Below, piece after piece: positions 19,054 to 29,438 of a stretch of 61,832 nucleotides of DNA. The notes under the pieces were generated by a model. The model did not search any database. It was given only the letters and a program-made list of their open reading frames with translations, and was not told the origin of the DNA. The position numbers were made by a program, and so were the translations under genes. The DNA lies in NCBI GenBank assembly GCA_002929135.1, contig PESC01000047.1:1-61832 (forward strand), written 5' to 3'. The first letter of the stretch is position 1. Every line of letters starts with the position of its first letter. The stretch comes from Methylomonas sp. (GTDB lineage: Bacteria > Pseudomonadota > Gammaproteobacteria > Methylococcales > Methylomonadaceae).

Positions 19054-19076
19054 GTTCCCACGCTCCGCTTGGGAAC
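19054..19076. repeat. Dispersed palindrome, copy 6
   Basis: GTTCCCACGCTCCGCTTGGGAAC, one arm slightly degenerate, between lysC and the heme receptor promoter. Confidence 0.75.
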
Positions 19077-19187
19077 GCATACGGACGTTGGGGCTGAAGC
19101 CGATGCGTTTGTAATACGCCAGTTCGTGCGTCAGCGCGGCAATCTTGCAACGCAACACTGACCGGCAAACCACCGATCGACGCCCAC

Positions 19188-19226
19188 AAAAAAGCCCGGA
19201 TGGCGCATCGCCACCCGGGCTTTTTT
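19188..19226. terminator. Bidirectional terminator between lysC and the heme locus
   Basis: AAAAAAGCCCGG .. CCGGGCTTTTTT with an inner GGCG/CGCC stem: a long GC-rich hairpin with A-run and T-run on both sides, 21 bases beyond the lysC stop on the minus strand. Confidence 0.9.
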
Positions 19227-19246
19227 GTGCGGATCAGACCGCGCGT

Positions 19247-20467
19247 CTATTCCTGATCCAATCCAAACGCGCTATGCAAGGCACGCACGGCCAGTTCCAG
19301 GTATTTCTCGTCGATGACGACGGAAATTTTTATCTCGGACGTGGAAATCATCTGAATGTTGATGCCTTCGTCGGCCAGAACCTTAAACATGGTGCTGGCG
19401 ATACCGGCATGTGAGCGCATACCGACGCCGACGATGGATACCTTGACGATGCTGCTGTCGCCGATGATTTCGGTAGTACCGCCAAAATCGGCTTTCAAAC
19501 GCGCCAGTACCGCTTTGGCACGGGCAAAGTCGTTGCGGTTGACGGTGAAGGTGAAGTCGGTGTTGCCGTGCGCCGAAATGTTCTGCACGATCATGTCGAC
19601 TTCGATGTTCTCGTCGGCGATCGGTCCCAGAATCCTGGACGCCACGCCCGGCAAATCCGGTACACCGGTCAGGGTCAGTTTGGCCTCGTCGCGGTTGAAG
19701 GCGATGCCTGAAATCAATGCTTTTTCCATATCCGATTCCTCGTAGCTGATGAGTGTGCCATTGCCTTCGATGAACGACGACAACACGCGCAATTTGACGT
19801 TGTATTTGCCAGCGAATTCGACCGAACGGATCTGCAATACTTTAGAACCCAGGCTGGCCATTTCCAGCATTTCCTCGAAGGTGATGCGTTCCAGACGGCG
19901 GGCCTTGGCCACCACGCGCGGATCGGTAGTGTAAACACCGTCGACGTCGGTGTAGATGTGACATTCATCGGCTTTCAATGCCGCCGCCAACGCCACGCCC
20001 GTGGTGTCGGAGCCGCCGCGCCCCAGAGTAGTGATGTTGCCATCTTCGTCCACACCCTGAAAACCGGCAACCACCACGACACGGCCTGCGGCGAGGTCGG
20101 CGCGCAGGTGACGCTCGTCGATTTCCCGAATCCTGGCTTTGGTATGCGCATTGTCGGTCAGAATGCGCACCTGGCTACCGGTGTAGGAACGCGCATCGAC
20201 ACCGACATGGTGCAAAGCCATCGCCAGCAGCGCGATGGTGACCTGCTCGCCGGTGGACAGCAGCACATCCAGCTCGCGATCGGTCGGCTGCGGCTGCATG
20301 TCTTTCGCCAGCGCCAGCAGGCGGTTGGTTTCGCCACTCATCGCCGACACCACCACCACGATCTGATCGCCTGCATCGTGGGCTTTTTTGACTTTTTCGG
20401 CCACCGCCTTGATGCGCTCGACCGAACCCACCGACGTGCCGCCAAACTTATAAACGTACAATGTCAT
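19247..20467 (-). CDS. lysC: Aspartate kinase
   Basis: Phosphorylates aspartate at the head of the lysine/threonine/methionine pathway. The 406 residues show the kinase start [15 protein letters not shown], then [34 protein letters not shown] and [13 protein letters not shown]. Two ACT domains follow (FTVNRNDF region and [19 protein letters not shown]), as in feedback-regulated bacterial enzymes. An internal start for a separate regulatory beta subunit, known in some LysC genes, is possible but not shown. Single-gene unit with a strong terminator. Confidence 0.96.
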   Translation of the reverse strand: MTLYVYKFGGTSVGSVERIKAVAEKVKKAHDAGDQIVVVVSAMSGETNRLLALAKDMQPQPTDRELDVLLSTGEQVTIALLAMALHHVGVDARSYTGSQVRILTDNAHTKARIREIDERHLRADLAAGRVVVVAGFQGVDEDGNITTLGRGGSDTTGVALAAALKADECHIYTDVDGVYTTDPRVVAKARRLERITFEEMLEMASLGSKVLQIRSVEFAGKYNVKLRVLSSFIEGNGTLISYEESDMEKALISGIAFNRDEAKLTLTGVPDLPGVASRILGPIADENIEVDMIVQNISAHGNTDFTFTVNRNDFARAKAVLARLKADFGGTTEIIGDSSIVKVSIVGVGMRSHAGIASTMFKVLADEGINIQMISTSEIKISVVIDEKYLELAVRALHSAFGLDQE

Positions 20468-20628
20468 GTTTTTATTGGCCTTTTTATTCTCTCATGTCAT
20501 TTAGCTTTGCTTCTGAGTCGGAAAAGCGAAACCTAGAGGACAATGTGTCACTACCACGGCGGCTAAATACAATGCCGATCCGCAGGATAAATTAGGGAAT
20601 GAATCGATAAATGCCTAAAGCCTTCCCA

Positions 20629-20991
20629 TCACTTTTTCGGAAAATACCTTACGTCAGGCAAATTTTCGAAATGGTTATCCGACGTCACCAATTCGGCATT
20701 CAGTTGCTGCGCCAATGCAATCACTTCAGCCTGGTGAGTGAGCGCAACAACTTGCAAGGCAACCACCTCGTTTTTCTCGCGGCAAATCCATTTATGCAAT
20801 TCATACTGAATGGAGGTGAGAACGACTAAACGATGCGCCAACGTTGCATGATTCCGGTGCGTTGCGTAGTATTCATGGCGGGCGTCGATGAGGTTTTCAG
20901 AACCTTGATCTTGCCAGCAATGGCCGCCCGCTTCTACCTTTTTTACCAGCCCATCCGGTGGCTGATTCCATTCAGACGCTGAAATTTGCAA
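20629..20991 (-). pseudogene. Degraded PIN-domain (VapC-like) toxin remnant
   Basis: The last 60 residues (VVLTSIQYELHKW, then EVIALAQQLNAELVTSDNHFENLP) resemble the second half of a VapC PIN nuclease, with the conserved Glu and the TSD..F strand. The N-terminal DTN/DTS segment with the first Asp is missing and the central portion is too short. The first 40 residues have no recognisable origin. Probably a deleted toxin gene. It overlaps the end of the DUF4160 frame by 20 bases. Confidence 0.45.
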
Positions 20992-21151
20992 GTGCCTCCT
21001 GAATAAGTCTTTTAGCCGTTCTGGAACTGATATTGCCCTTTATCATGATGCCATCCATGCCGCACAAACCTCTCTGCCCTTGATACTTCGCATGAAAATG
21101 CGGCGGGTTATGTTCGTTATGAAACATCCGAATGATGATTCCGAAAAACAT
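20972..21151 (-). pseudogene. DUF4160-family protein, probably frameshifted
   Basis: The frame carries FFGIIIRMFHNEHNPPHFHAKY, the hallmark N-terminus of DUF4160 proteins, which are often encoded in pairs with DUF2442 in toxin-antitoxin-like loci. The expected start MP(T/E)IS..FFGI is split: ATG CCT TAT ATC at 21164 lies in another frame from ATGTTTTTCGGA at 21151, so one or two bases have been lost or gained. The C-terminal EWA.LH..EL..NW block is also missing. Either a short product starts at 21151 (or TTG 21169) or the gene is dead. Confidence 0.55.
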
Positions 21152-21187
21152 GGATATAAGGCATGACAATTCACTGCTTAAAAGCTA

Positions 21188-23797
21188 TCAAATCAACCTG
21201 TCCTTCACCCATGCAGCAACCGCCGCCAATGCCGCTGGCAGTCGATCCGGCTCGTTGCCGCCCGCTTGCGCCATGTCTGGTCTGCCGCCGCCTTTGCCAC
21301 CCACTTGCGTGGCAACGAAGTTCACCAAGTCGCCCGCTTTTACCTTGTCCATCACGTCTTTCGATACGCTGGCGATCAGGCTGACCTTGTCGTCGCTGAC
21401 AACTGCCAGTACCAGCGCGGCGCTGCCCAGTTTGTTTTTCAACTGATCGGCCAGGTCGCGCAAGGCTTTGGGATCGACATCGTCCAGCTTCACCGCCAGC
21501 ACGTTGACACCATTGACATCGACTGCCTGGCGAGTCAATTCGTCGCCCGCCGAGCTGGCCAGTTTGCCTTTGAGTTTTTCCAGTTCCTTTTCCAGGTTTC
21601 GGCTTTTCTCCAGCAACTGCATCACCTTGTCGGCGGTTTTGTCCGGCGCGGCTTTCAACAGGCTGGCGATGCTCAGCAGGGCTTGCTCGCGCTGGCCTAT
21701 CCAGGCCAGTGCACCTTCGCCCGTAACGGCTTCGACACGACGCACCCCGGCAGCGACACCGGTTTCGGCAATGATCTTGAACACGCCGATGTCGCCGGTG
21801 CGCTGAACATGGGTGCCGCCGCACAGTTCGGTCGAGAACTCGCCCATGGTCAATACCCGCACCTCGTCGCCGTATTTCTCGCCGAACAAGGCCATGGCAC
21901 CGGCTTTGACGGCATCGTCTTTGGCCATGATTTGCGCACAGACGGCATTATTGGCGCGGATTTGCTGGTTGACCAGGTGTTCGACGCCCGCTTTTTGTGC
22001 GTCCGTCATGGGTTCAAAATGGGAAAAATCGAAACGCAGTTTTTCGCTATCCACCAACGAACCTTTTTGCTGGACGTGCTCGCCCACTACGCTACGCAAG
22101 GCGGCATGGAGCAAATGCGTGGCGGAGTGGTTACGCTCGACGGCCTTACGGATTTCAGTGTCGACACTGACTTCGCAAGCCATGCCTGCGCCGATCACGC
22201 CTTGAACGACGCGGCCCTTGTGCAGGAACAACTGGCCACCCTGTTTTTGGGTATCGGTCACTTCGAACCTGCCGTCGGCGCATTCGATGCTGCCGCTGTC
22301 GCCGACTTGCCCGCCGGATTCGGCATAGAACGGGGTTTGATCGAGTATCACCACGCCTTCGTCGCCCGCTTCTAGGCTTTCGATCGGCTGGCCTTTTTTG
22401 AACAAGCCCAAAATCTGTACCGAACCGTCCAGATGTGAATAACCGGTGAAGTTTGTGGCGCTGTCGTGCCTGATGTCCTGGTCGTAATCGGCAGCGAACT
22501 GACCACCTGCGCGGGCACGGTCGCGTTGGGCGCTCATCTCCACTTCAAAACCGGCGTGATCGACGCTCAGCTCGTGTTCACGCGCGAAGTCGGCGGTCAA
22601 ATCCACCGGAAAGCCGTAAGTGTCGTACAGCAAGAACACCACCTCACCGGGAATGACATGGCCTTCCAGCTTGGCGATGCAGTTTTCCAGCACTTTCATG
22701 CCTTGGCTCAGGGTTTCAGCGAAGCGCTCTTCCTCTTTTTTCAGAACCCGTTCAACCTGGTCTTGCGCCCTGACCAGTTCAGGATAAGCCTCACCCATTG
22801 CCGCCACCAGCGGCGCGACCAGTTTGTAGAAGAAGGTGTCTTGAATGCCTAGGCGGTAGCCGTGGCGGATGGCACGGCGGACAATGCGGCGCAACACGTA
22901 GCCCCTGCCCTCGTTGGACGGCAACACACCGTCGGCCACCAGAAACGCGCAGGCACGAATATGGTCGGCAATAACCCGTAGCGAGCTGTTGTTCAAATCG
23001 CTGGTACCCGCCAGGCTGGCAGCGGTTTTGACCAGATTCTGGAAAATGTCGATGTCGTAATTGCTGTGTACACCCTGCATGACCGCAGCGATGCGCTCCA
23101 GCCCCATGCCGGTATCGACCGACGGCGCAGGCAACGGCGTCAGCTTGCCGTCCTTGTCGCGCTCGTATTGCATGAACACCAGGTTCCAGATTTCGATGTA
23201 ACGGTCGCCATCCTCATCGGGGCTACCCGGTGGGCCGCCTGCAACGTCTTCGCCGTGGTCGTAGAAAATCTCGGTGCATGGGCCGCATGGGCCGACATCG
23301 CCCATAGACCAGAAATTATCCTTGGCGCCGATACGCGATAAACGGGCTGGATCGATCTTCACCTCGTCCAGCCAGATGGCTTCGGCTTCAGAATCTTCAT
23401 TGAATACCGTTACCCACAATTTCGACGGCGGAATGCCCATTTCCTGGGTCAGAAAGTCCCAGGCGTAATGAATGGCGTCTTTTTTGAAATAATCGCCGAA
23501 GCTGAAATTGCCCAGCATTTCGAAGAACGTATGGTGGCGGGCGGTGTAACCGACGTTTTCCAGATCGTTATGCTTGCCGCCGGCACGGACGCAACGCTGA
23601 CTGGTGGCGGCACGATGGAAATCGACTTTCTCCCGCCCTAGAAATACATCTTTGAACTGCACCATACCGGCATTGGTGAACAGCAGAGTTGGGTCATTGC
23701 CCGGTACCAGCGTACTGGACGAACGCACGGCATGACCGCGCTGGCGAAAAAATTCCAAAAAAGCGGCACGAATGTCGGCGCTGGTCATGTGTTTCAT
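21188..23797 (-). CDS. alaS: Alanine-tRNA ligase
   Basis: Charges tRNA-Ala and edits Ser/Gly mischarging. The 869 residues carry the class II catalytic domain ([46 protein letters not shown]), the tRNA-recognition region and the editing domain. The editing-site zinc motifs are [12 protein letters not shown] and [13 protein letters not shown]. The C-Ala tail ends [14 protein letters not shown]. An alternative start three codons downstream is possible. Apparently transcribed alone. Confidence 0.97.
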   Translation of the reverse strand: MKHMTSADIRAAFLEFFRQRGHAVRSSSTLVPGNDPTLLFTNAGMVQFKDVFLGREKVDFHRAATSQRCVRAGGKHNDLENVGYTARHHTFFEMLGNFSFGDYFKKDAIHYAWDFLTQEMGIPPSKLWVTVFNEDSEAEAIWLDEVKIDPARLSRIGAKDNFWSMGDVGPCGPCTEIFYDHGEDVAGGPPGSPDEDGDRYIEIWNLVFMQYERDKDGKLTPLPAPSVDTGMGLERIAAVMQGVHSNYDIDIFQNLVKTAASLAGTSDLNNSSLRVIADHIRACAFLVADGVLPSNEGRGYVLRRIVRRAIRHGYRLGIQDTFFYKLVAPLVAAMGEAYPELVRAQDQVERVLKKEEERFAETLSQGMKVLENCIAKLEGHVIPGEVVFLLYDTYGFPVDLTADFAREHELSVDHAGFEVEMSAQRDRARAGGQFAADYDQDIRHDSATNFTGYSHLDGSVQILGLFKKGQPIESLEAGDEGVVILDQTPFYAESGGQVGDSGSIECADGRFEVTDTQKQGGQLFLHKGRVVQGVIGAGMACEVSVDTEIRKAVERNHSATHLLHAALRSVVGEHVQQKGSLVDSEKLRFDFSHFEPMTDAQKAGVEHLVNQQIRANNAVCAQIMAKDDAVKAGAMALFGEKYGDEVRVLTMGEFSTELCGGTHVQRTGDIGVFKIIAETGVAAGVRRVEAVTGEGALAWIGQREQALLSIASLLKAAPDKTADKVMQLLEKSRNLEKELEKLKGKLASSAGDELTRQAVDVNGVNVLAVKLDDVDPKALRDLADQLKNKLGSAALVLAVVSDDKVSLIASVSKDVMDKVKAGDLVNFVATQVGGKGGGRPDMAQAGGNEPDRLPAALAAVAAWVKDRLI

Positions 23798-24144
23798 GAT
23801 AAATGCTTCAATTGATGTAAATTTTGTTCGGGTAAATACGGCGAAATGATGCCCAAGAGTTATGGATGCTTATGGCTTTGCGAAAGATGTTGACGAATCC
23901 AGGCTGGATTACGCCTTACATCCAGGACGGCTAACACGATAATAAATTCCTCTGTTAGTTGGCATTGGTGCCTAAATGAAGTCTGGGCTTGAATGTCCCT
24001 TACCCCAATTAGGCTCAAGGCAAAGCATCCCCTATCCGGATCGACACTAGCATGCCGAAGTAGGTCATGACATTGAACGCGGCGACGCGCACATGAACTT
24101 CCGTTACCTGGCTCTCAAATTGTGCCGTACCAAGCAGGGCGCAG
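23798..24144. other. Intergenic region with a possible gene remnant
   Basis: 347 bases between alaS and deaD. On the minus strand, 24015-24119 stays open and reads AQFESQVTEVHVRVAAFN followed by MTYFGMLVSIRIGDALP and a stop. This looks like the last 35 codons of a lost gene, perhaps a transposase tail (RVA.FN.M..F), but I cannot place it. At 23905-23930 CTGGAT..ATCCAG forms a small inverted repeat. No intact gene or RNA is recognised. Confidence 0.35.
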
Positions 24145-25872
24145 CTATTCTTTGCTGCGCTTCGATGTCGATGACATGCGTTTTTTGCTTTTGGCTTTTT
24201 TGATCGATTCCGGGTCGAAGTGCGAGATGTTCAGCGGCTTGCCGACGACGCGGACTTTTTTCAGGGCCTGGAACACATCCTTGGGCATACCGGCGGGCAG
24301 TTCTACGGTGCTGTAGGTTTCTTCGATGGTGATGCGGGCGATGTGGTCGCCGTCTATGCCGGTTTCGTTGGCGATGGCACCGACGATGTTGCCGGGTTTT
24401 ACGCCGTCGTTACGGCCAACCTCGATACGGAACAGTTCCATTTCCACCTGGCTGGCGCGATGTTTTTCACGTTTGCCGGATGAGGACTTGTCGCGTTGTT
24501 TGTCGTGGCGGTCGTCGCTGTGTTCCTTGGTAGGTTTTTTGCCACCCTCTTTCAGCAGCAGCGGCTCGTCGCCCTGGAGCAGTCTGGCCAGGGCCGCTGC
24601 AATGTCCAGCGCGGGTACGTCGTGCTCCATCTGGTACTGATTGATGAGCTGTATGTAAAAACTCAGTTCGTCCGCAGCCAATGTATCGGTAATTTTTTGT
24701 TTGAAACGGATGATGCGGGCGTTGTTGATGAATTCGGTCGACGGCAGTTGCATTTCATCGACTTTCTGTTTGGTGGCTTGTTCGATGTTGCTGAGCAGGC
24801 GCTTTTCGCGCGGTGATACGAACAAGATGGCATCGCCGGTACGACCGGCGCGACCGGTGCGACCAATGCGATGGACGTAGGATTCGGTGTCGTAGGGAAT
24901 GTCGTAGTTGACGACGTGGGTGATGCGGTCGACATCAAGGCCACGGGCGGCAACGTCGGTGGCGATGAGGATATCCAACTTGCCGCTTTTCAGGTTGTCG
25001 ATGGCGCGTTCGCGCAAGTTTTGCGACATGTCGCCGTTGATCGCGGCGGCGGAAAAGCCGCGCGCCTCCAGTTTTTCGGCCACTTCGACCGTCGCGGTCT
25101 TGGTGCGCACGAAGATAATCATGCCATCGAAGCTTTCTGCTTCCAGGATGCGGGTGAGCGCATCCATTTTGTGCGGGCCGCTGACGAACAGATAGCGTTG
25201 GCGAATGTTTTCAGCGGTTGCGGTTTTGACCTTGATCGTGATCTGTTCGGGGTCGTTGAGGTAGCGGCTGGCGATTTTGCGGATTTCGCTTGGCATAGTG
25301 GCCGAGAACAGCGCCGTCTGCCGGTCGGCTGGCGTTTGTTCCAGTATCCATTCAACATCGTCGATGAAACCCATGCGCAGCATTTCGTCGGCTTCGTCCA
25401 GCACCAGGCTCTTGAGGTTGTCGAGCACCAGCGTGCCGCGTCGCATGTGGTCGATGACGCGGCCCGGCGTGCCGACGATGACGTGAGCGCCGCGATTCAA
25501 CTGGCGTAATTGAGTAGAGTAATCCTGGCCGCCGTAAATCGGCAACACATGAAAGCCTTTGATGTGAGCGGCATAACGTTGAAAGGCTTCGGCAACCTGA
25601 ATGGCCAGTTCCCGGGTGGGTGCCAGTACCAGGGCTTGCGGTTGTTTCTGCTTGACGTCGAGGCGGGCGAGTATCGGCAGCGCGAATGCAGCGGTTTTGC
25701 CGGTGCCGGTTTGAGCCTGGCCGAGAACGTCGCGTCCGTCCAAAATGAAGGGAATGATTTGTGCCTGAATGGGAGACGGGGTTTCGTAGCCGATGCTTTT
25801 CAGCGATTTGAGCAGAGATTCTGGAAGCGCCAGGTCTTCGAACGAGGGGATTGCCGATAGGGCGTTGGACAT
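24145..25872 (-). CDS. deaD: ATP-dependent DEAD-box RNA helicase (DeaD/CsdA)
   Basis: A 575-residue helicase with Q motif LPESLLKSLKSIGYETPSPIQ, motif I AQTGTGKTAAFALP, PTRELAIQ, DEAD in LVLDEADEMLRMGF, SAT, and motif VI HRIGRTGRAGRTGD. The C-terminus (about 490-560, ELFRIEVGRNDGVKPGNIVG) is the DbpA-type RNA-binding domain, and Lys/Arg-rich tails follow. This is the DeaD group that helps ribosome assembly and mRNA decay, notably in the cold. AAGG lies before the ATG. No neighbour in the same operon. Confidence 0.93.
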   Translation of the reverse strand: MSNALSAIPSFEDLALPESLLKSLKSIGYETPSPIQAQIIPFILDGRDVLGQAQTGTGKTAAFALPILARLDVKQKQPQALVLAPTRELAIQVAEAFQRYAAHIKGFHVLPIYGGQDYSTQLRQLNRGAHVIVGTPGRVIDHMRRGTLVLDNLKSLVLDEADEMLRMGFIDDVEWILEQTPADRQTALFSATMPSEIRKIASRYLNDPEQITIKVKTATAENIRQRYLFVSGPHKMDALTRILEAESFDGMIIFVRTKTATVEVAEKLEARGFSAAAINGDMSQNLRERAIDNLKSGKLDILIATDVAARGLDVDRITHVVNYDIPYDTESYVHRIGRTGRAGRTGDAILFVSPREKRLLSNIEQATKQKVDEMQLPSTEFINNARIIRFKQKITDTLAADELSFYIQLINQYQMEHDVPALDIAAALARLLQGDEPLLLKEGGKKPTKEHSDDRHDKQRDKSSSGKREKHRASQVEMELFRIEVGRNDGVKPGNIVGAIANETGIDGDHIARITIEETYSTVELPAGMPKDVFQALKKVRVVGKPLNISHFDPESIKKAKSKKRMSSTSKRSKE

Positions 25873-25984
25873 GAATGATTACCTTATGAGAAAAACAGGA
25901 GGCGCGCCGAGGCGGCACGACGCCCGGCATTCTACCTTAATTTGTTGCTATGTTTTTGATTAGGCGTGAAAAAGTCTTGTTTTC

Positions 25985-26959
25985 TCAGGCCTGAGCCGTT
26001 GCCGAATAGCGACGGCAGACCAGCAGAAAACATTGCGCACCGAAGATCAGATTGGCCATCAGCAGATGTATGGGTTGAGCCATGGCCGGGAAGCCCAGCC
26101 TATCCAGGCTGACACCGGCCAGTATGGCGATGACGATCAGGCCCGCCAGGGCGTAGCCGGTTTTCAGCAGCAGGTTGGACGAATCGGCCTGACGGCGAAT
26201 CTGCCAGACCAGCCAGAGATTGGTGAACAGGATCAGTGATGAAAACGAGCGGTGAACGTAAAAAATCACGGGAAAACTGTCGCGCCAGTATTGCCGGTCG
26301 ATGTAGCCGTGCTGGTGGGCGATGAAGTCGATAGACTCCCTGACCTGTGTACCCATGACGATTTGCAGCAAGCTCATGGCCATGGCAATTTTCAACACCG
26401 TATCGAAGCGCACTGTCAGCCCGTGGCTGTCGATTTGACTCAGTAACGGTTTTTGCGAGCGGGCGATGCCATAAATCAGCAGGGCGACGATCAGCAAGGC
26501 CAGCAGCATGTGCAGGGTAATCATCAGCGGCTTGAGGTTACTGGCGACGACAGCCGACCCCAGCCAACCCTGAAAGCCCACCAGGCCCAGCACGAACAGG
26601 CTCAAAATGAAAATTCCCGGATCGTGCCTGCGGTAGATGCGCGATGCCCAGGCGGTCAGCAGAACCAAGAAGCCCGTGCTGGCGCCAATCAAGCGGTTGG
26701 AGTATTCGGTCCAGGTCTTGACCGGGTTGAAGGCAGTGTTTTCATAACCCCTCGCGGCATAGATTTGCTGATAGTTCGCTGGCAGTTGCGATTCGTGGGT
26801 GGGGGGTATCCATTGGCCGAAGCAGGTTGGCCAGTCGGGGCAGCCCATGCCGGCCCCCGAAGCGCGGACGATGCCGCCGGCCAGAATCACGCAATAAACG
26901 GCAACGATGGTCAGGATGCCGAGTCGGCGAAAACGGGTGGCAGCGATGGAATCGATCAT
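25985..26959 (-). CDS. ctaA: Heme A synthase (COX15/CtaA family)
   Basis: Converts heme O to heme A for cytochrome c oxidase in the inner membrane. The ATG at 26959 (MIDSIAATRFRRLG) gives 324 residues with about eight membrane helices. Motifs are GGIVRASGAGMGCPDWPTCFG in the first loop, WTEYSNRLIGASTG with the Glu and the downstream His helices, and the second half HQHGYIDRQYWRD .. VHRSFSSLILF. The frame is open for another 79 codons upstream, but that part overlaps the HDOD gene. It follows the HDOD gene by 16 bases. Confidence 0.93.
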   Translation of the reverse strand: MIDSIAATRFRRLGILTIVAVYCVILAGGIVRASGAGMGCPDWPTCFGQWIPPTHESQLPANYQQIYAARGYENTAFNPVKTWTEYSNRLIGASTGFLVLLTAWASRIYRRHDPGIFILSLFVLGLVGFQGWLGSAVVASNLKPLMITLHMLLALLIVALLIYGIARSQKPLLSQIDSHGLTVRFDTVLKIAMAMSLLQIVMGTQVRESIDFIAHQHGYIDRQYWRDSFPVIFYVHRSFSSLILFTNLWLVWQIRRQADSSNLLLKTGYALAGLIVIAILAGVSLDRLGFPAMAQPIHLLMANLIFGAQCFLLVCRRYSATAQA

Positions 26960-26975
26960 GACGGGTGGTCTAGTG

Positions 26976-27818
26976 TCAACGCAGGAGTGAGCGGGTAAGT
27001 TCGATGTCTTCCGAAATGCCTTCGATTTCAAGGATTTCGGCATCGGGCTGGAAGCCAGTCTTGCTGAACGCAGGTACGCTGCTCCAATCGACACGACAGG
27101 CCGGGTGATCGCTGCCTGCAACACTTTGCAGGAAGGCCACCTGCACCAGATCGACATAGTCGGCGGAGCCGTCGTGGCTTCTTTGAAAGTCCGCATACTC
27201 GGACGCCACCGATTTCAGTTCGTTGGGGAAGTTCCAAGTGTCCATGATCATTCTGCCGATGTGCGGATGGGCTTTTTCCAGCAGCTTGTCCAGCCGGGAC
27301 GGGCTGTCGCGAAATTCGGGGATTTTTTCGACCAGGGTCAGGATGGGCAGCTTGCCTATCTGATGAATCAGACCGGCCAGCATGGCTTCGTCGGCGTTCA
27401 GATTCGGCACGAAATTACCCAGCGCCCGGCAGATGGCCGAGACGTTGACACCCTGTTCCCAGATGGCGCGGAAATGGTTTTCCAGCGTGGAACTGCCAGA
27501 TTTGTACATCTGCTGCATCACCAGACTGGTGACCAGAGTGCGGATGGTGGAGTTGCCCAGCCGGGTGACCGCCATCTGAATGTTGCTAACCTCGCTGGCA
27601 CCCCGGTACAGCGGGCTGTTGGCAACCTGAATCAAGCGCGCCGACAAGGCAGCGTCCGAGGCAATCATCCCGGCCAGTTTTTCGGCGGAGGTATCGCCCT
27701 TGCTGACGGCATCGCGCACTTTCAAGGCGACATCCGGCAGTGTCGGCAGCACCAGACGGTTGGCATCGAGTTCGCTTTGTACGTGGTTCAGGAAATCTTG
27801 GACGGATTTGAATTGCAT
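26976..27818 (-). CDS. HDOD-domain signalling protein
   Basis: A 280-residue protein consisting mainly of an HDOD domain: LPTLPDVALKVRDAV, MIASDAALSARLIQVANSPLY, NIQMAVTRLGNSTIRTLV and EAMLAGLIHQIGKLPIL. These domains are degenerate HD folds used in bacterial signalling; here the catalytic HD is replaced (LIHQIG). No other output domain is present. It sits between ygfZ (14 bases upstream) and ctaA, so it is likely co-transcribed with them. The signal and partners are unknown. Confidence 0.85.
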   Translation of the reverse strand: MQFKSVQDFLNHVQSELDANRLVLPTLPDVALKVRDAVSKGDTSAEKLAGMIASDAALSARLIQVANSPLYRGASEVSNIQMAVTRLGNSTIRTLVTSLVMQQMYKSGSSTLENHFRAIWEQGVNVSAICRALGNFVPNLNADEAMLAGLIHQIGKLPILTLVEKIPEFRDSPSRLDKLLEKAHPHIGRMIMDTWNFPNELKSVASEYADFQRSHDGSADYVDLVQVAFLQSVAGSDHPACRVDWSSVPAFSKTGFQPDAEILEIEGISEDIELTRSLLR

Positions 27819-27832
27819 GGTTCTGACGCAGG

Positions 27833-28723
27833 TTACTGAAACGGGATGATACGAACCGGGCTGTTGGCGGCGTCGTTCAGTATAAGGCATTTGGCCATGT
27901 CGTCCGCCGAGTGAAAGGCAACAAGCAGACGGCAGGTTTGCTGATGGGTCTGCATGGCCACGATGTCGCCGACTCTGACCGCATCGCTGGCTGATAAAAT
28001 GGCCAGATCAGCATGCGTTGTCATGTCGGCATTGCATTCGGCCAGCCCGAGGCAGCGTTTGGCTTTCCCCAGATAATGGGTGCGGGCGATGATTTCCTGA
28101 CCGGTATAACAGCCTTTTTCGAAACTGATGCCACCGAGAGCGTCGAGATTGAGGGTTTGCGGAATGTGTTGCTCGGATTGCGCCTCATCGAACCAAGGCA
28201 AGCCAGCCGAGATGTCCAGATAGCGCCATTCCGCCATCGTGCCAGATAGATCATCGGCAGCGGCTTTGCCCTGTTCCAGCAAGCCGAAGTAACGCTGTCC
28301 GCCTGGCAACTTCACCCAGATTATCCCGGCTTGCAGTACGCCGAAGTCGGCAGTCGGCAGCGGTGGCTGGTGAGCGTCTGCTGCGGTAATTTGCAGGCCA
28401 ACGAGTTGCAGGTGCTCTGGGTCTGGCGTCAACGTCACTTTCGAACGCAAGACATACATGCGCAGTTTGTCGTAAACCTTGGTCAGCAGACTGCGCGGCA
28501 GTATCAGCACGAATTCGCCGTCGCGTTCGATGAGGGTCAATACGCTGATGACACGGCCCTTGGCATTGCAGAACGCGGCAATGCTGGCACGGGTTGGATT
28601 TAACGTTCTGACGTCGCAAGTCAGTTGGCCCTGCAGAAAGCGGGCGGCGTCCTCGCCTGTCACCGACAGCAATGAAAAACCGTCGAGTTCGAAGCATGTG
28701 TCGGCAATTGTCGGCTGAGTCAT
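27833..28723 (-). CDS. ygfZ: tRNA-modifying / Fe-S assembly protein YgfZ (folate-binding)
   Basis: A 296-residue member of the GcvT-like YgfZ family that binds tetrahydrofolate and aids repair or assembly of certain Fe-S enzymes such as MiaB. The diagnostic K-G-C-Y-x-G-Q-E motif is present as FEKGCYTGQEIIARTHYLGKAKR. The N-terminal domain shows GEDAARFLQGQLTCDVR and FCNAKGRVIS. I use the ATG at 28723. The genes downstream are HDOD and ctaA, and ygfX is divergent, an arrangement related to the sdhE-ygfX-ygfZ area of many gammaproteobacteria. Confidence 0.92.
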   Translation of the reverse strand: MTQPTIADTCFELDGFSLLSVTGEDAARFLQGQLTCDVRTLNPTRASIAAFCNAKGRVISVLTLIERDGEFVLILPRSLLTKVYDKLRMYVLRSKVTLTPDPEHLQLVGLQITAADAHQPPLPTADFGVLQAGIIWVKLPGGQRYFGLLEQGKAAADDLSGTMAEWRYLDISAGLPWFDEAQSEQHIPQTLNLDALGGISFEKGCYTGQEIIARTHYLGKAKRCLGLAECNADMTTHADLAILSASDAVRVGDIVAMQTHQQTCRLLVAFHSADDMAKCLILNDAANSPVRIIPFQ

Positions 28724-28815
28724 GAGTGGCGATACACTGTGAAATATTCGGGATGGGCGGCAACAGACTTGATTGTTCACACCCGGTTTTTGACAAAAAT
28801 CAGTGGCCATTTTAC

Positions 28816-29358
28816 ATGCCGTCAGCCAGCACAGAATTTAAAACCGGTCACACCTCGCTGGTGTTTGCCTGCAAGCCGTCGCGAATACGTCGATGGCTAA
28901 CCGTGGTTTTGCACACCCTTGCCTTTGCATCCATCTGGCTGAGCAGCCTGCCGCCGCTGGTGTGCATGGGCTTGTCGGGCCTGTTGCCTGGGCTTTACTG
29001 GATGGGGTTGCGTGCCTCCGGGCGCACCAATGTCTTGCGCTATACGGCATCGGCGGCTTGGGAGCATGGCCTTGCCGATGATAGATTTGAACCTGTGGTC
29101 ATCACCCAATTCACCATCATGGGGCCGATTGCCGTTTTTTTGTGTTATCGCACAACCTTGGGTGAGCATGGCGCGGCCATGGTGGTTTGCGATGAGCTGC
29201 CCCCGGATGAATTCCGGCGTTTGATGGTCTGGCTGCGCATAACCGGGCAAGAACATGGCGACGGCAAGCAGAATCGGCTAAAACTCGCCGGTTTGCTTGC
29301 AAAGCGCTACAGTACACAACTTGCCGATTTCGTCCGGCGTGGACAGCCGCCGCTTTGA
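28816..29358 (+). CDS. YgfX/CptA-like membrane protein
   Basis: A 180-residue protein with two adjacent hydrophobic segments near the N-terminus (WLTVVLHTLAFASIWLSSLP and LVCMGLSGLLPGLYWMGLR) and a soluble C-terminal part ending its core in LPPDEFRRLMVWLRITG. This matches the YgfX (CptA, DUF1434) family, first described as an inhibitor of FtsZ/MreB polymerisation and linked to SdhE. Similarity is to layout and the short C-terminal motif, so moderate. It is divergent from ygfZ with 92 bases between. The start at 28816 gives the expected length. Confidence 0.65.
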   Translation: MPSASTEFKTGHTSLVFACKPSRIRRWLTVVLHTLAFASIWLSSLPPLVCMGLSGLLPGLYWMGLRASGRTNVLRYTASAAWEHGLADDRFEPVVITQFTIMGPIAVFLCYRTTLGEHGAAMVVCDELPPDEFRRLMVWLRITGQEHGDGKQNRLKLAGLLAKRYSTQLADFVRRGQPPL

Positions 29359-29438
29359 TACGGGGGGATTGATTAGTCGGCATGGAGTCGCCGGTCATCG
29401 CACTGGCGAATGAGGAAACATTGGGAACGAGGTGTGCC

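Noticed and set aside
26960-27196. An N-terminal extension of heme A synthase by 79 residues
   Set aside because: The extra codons overlap the HDOD gene, lack family similarity and precede the natural start MIDSIAATRFRRLG.
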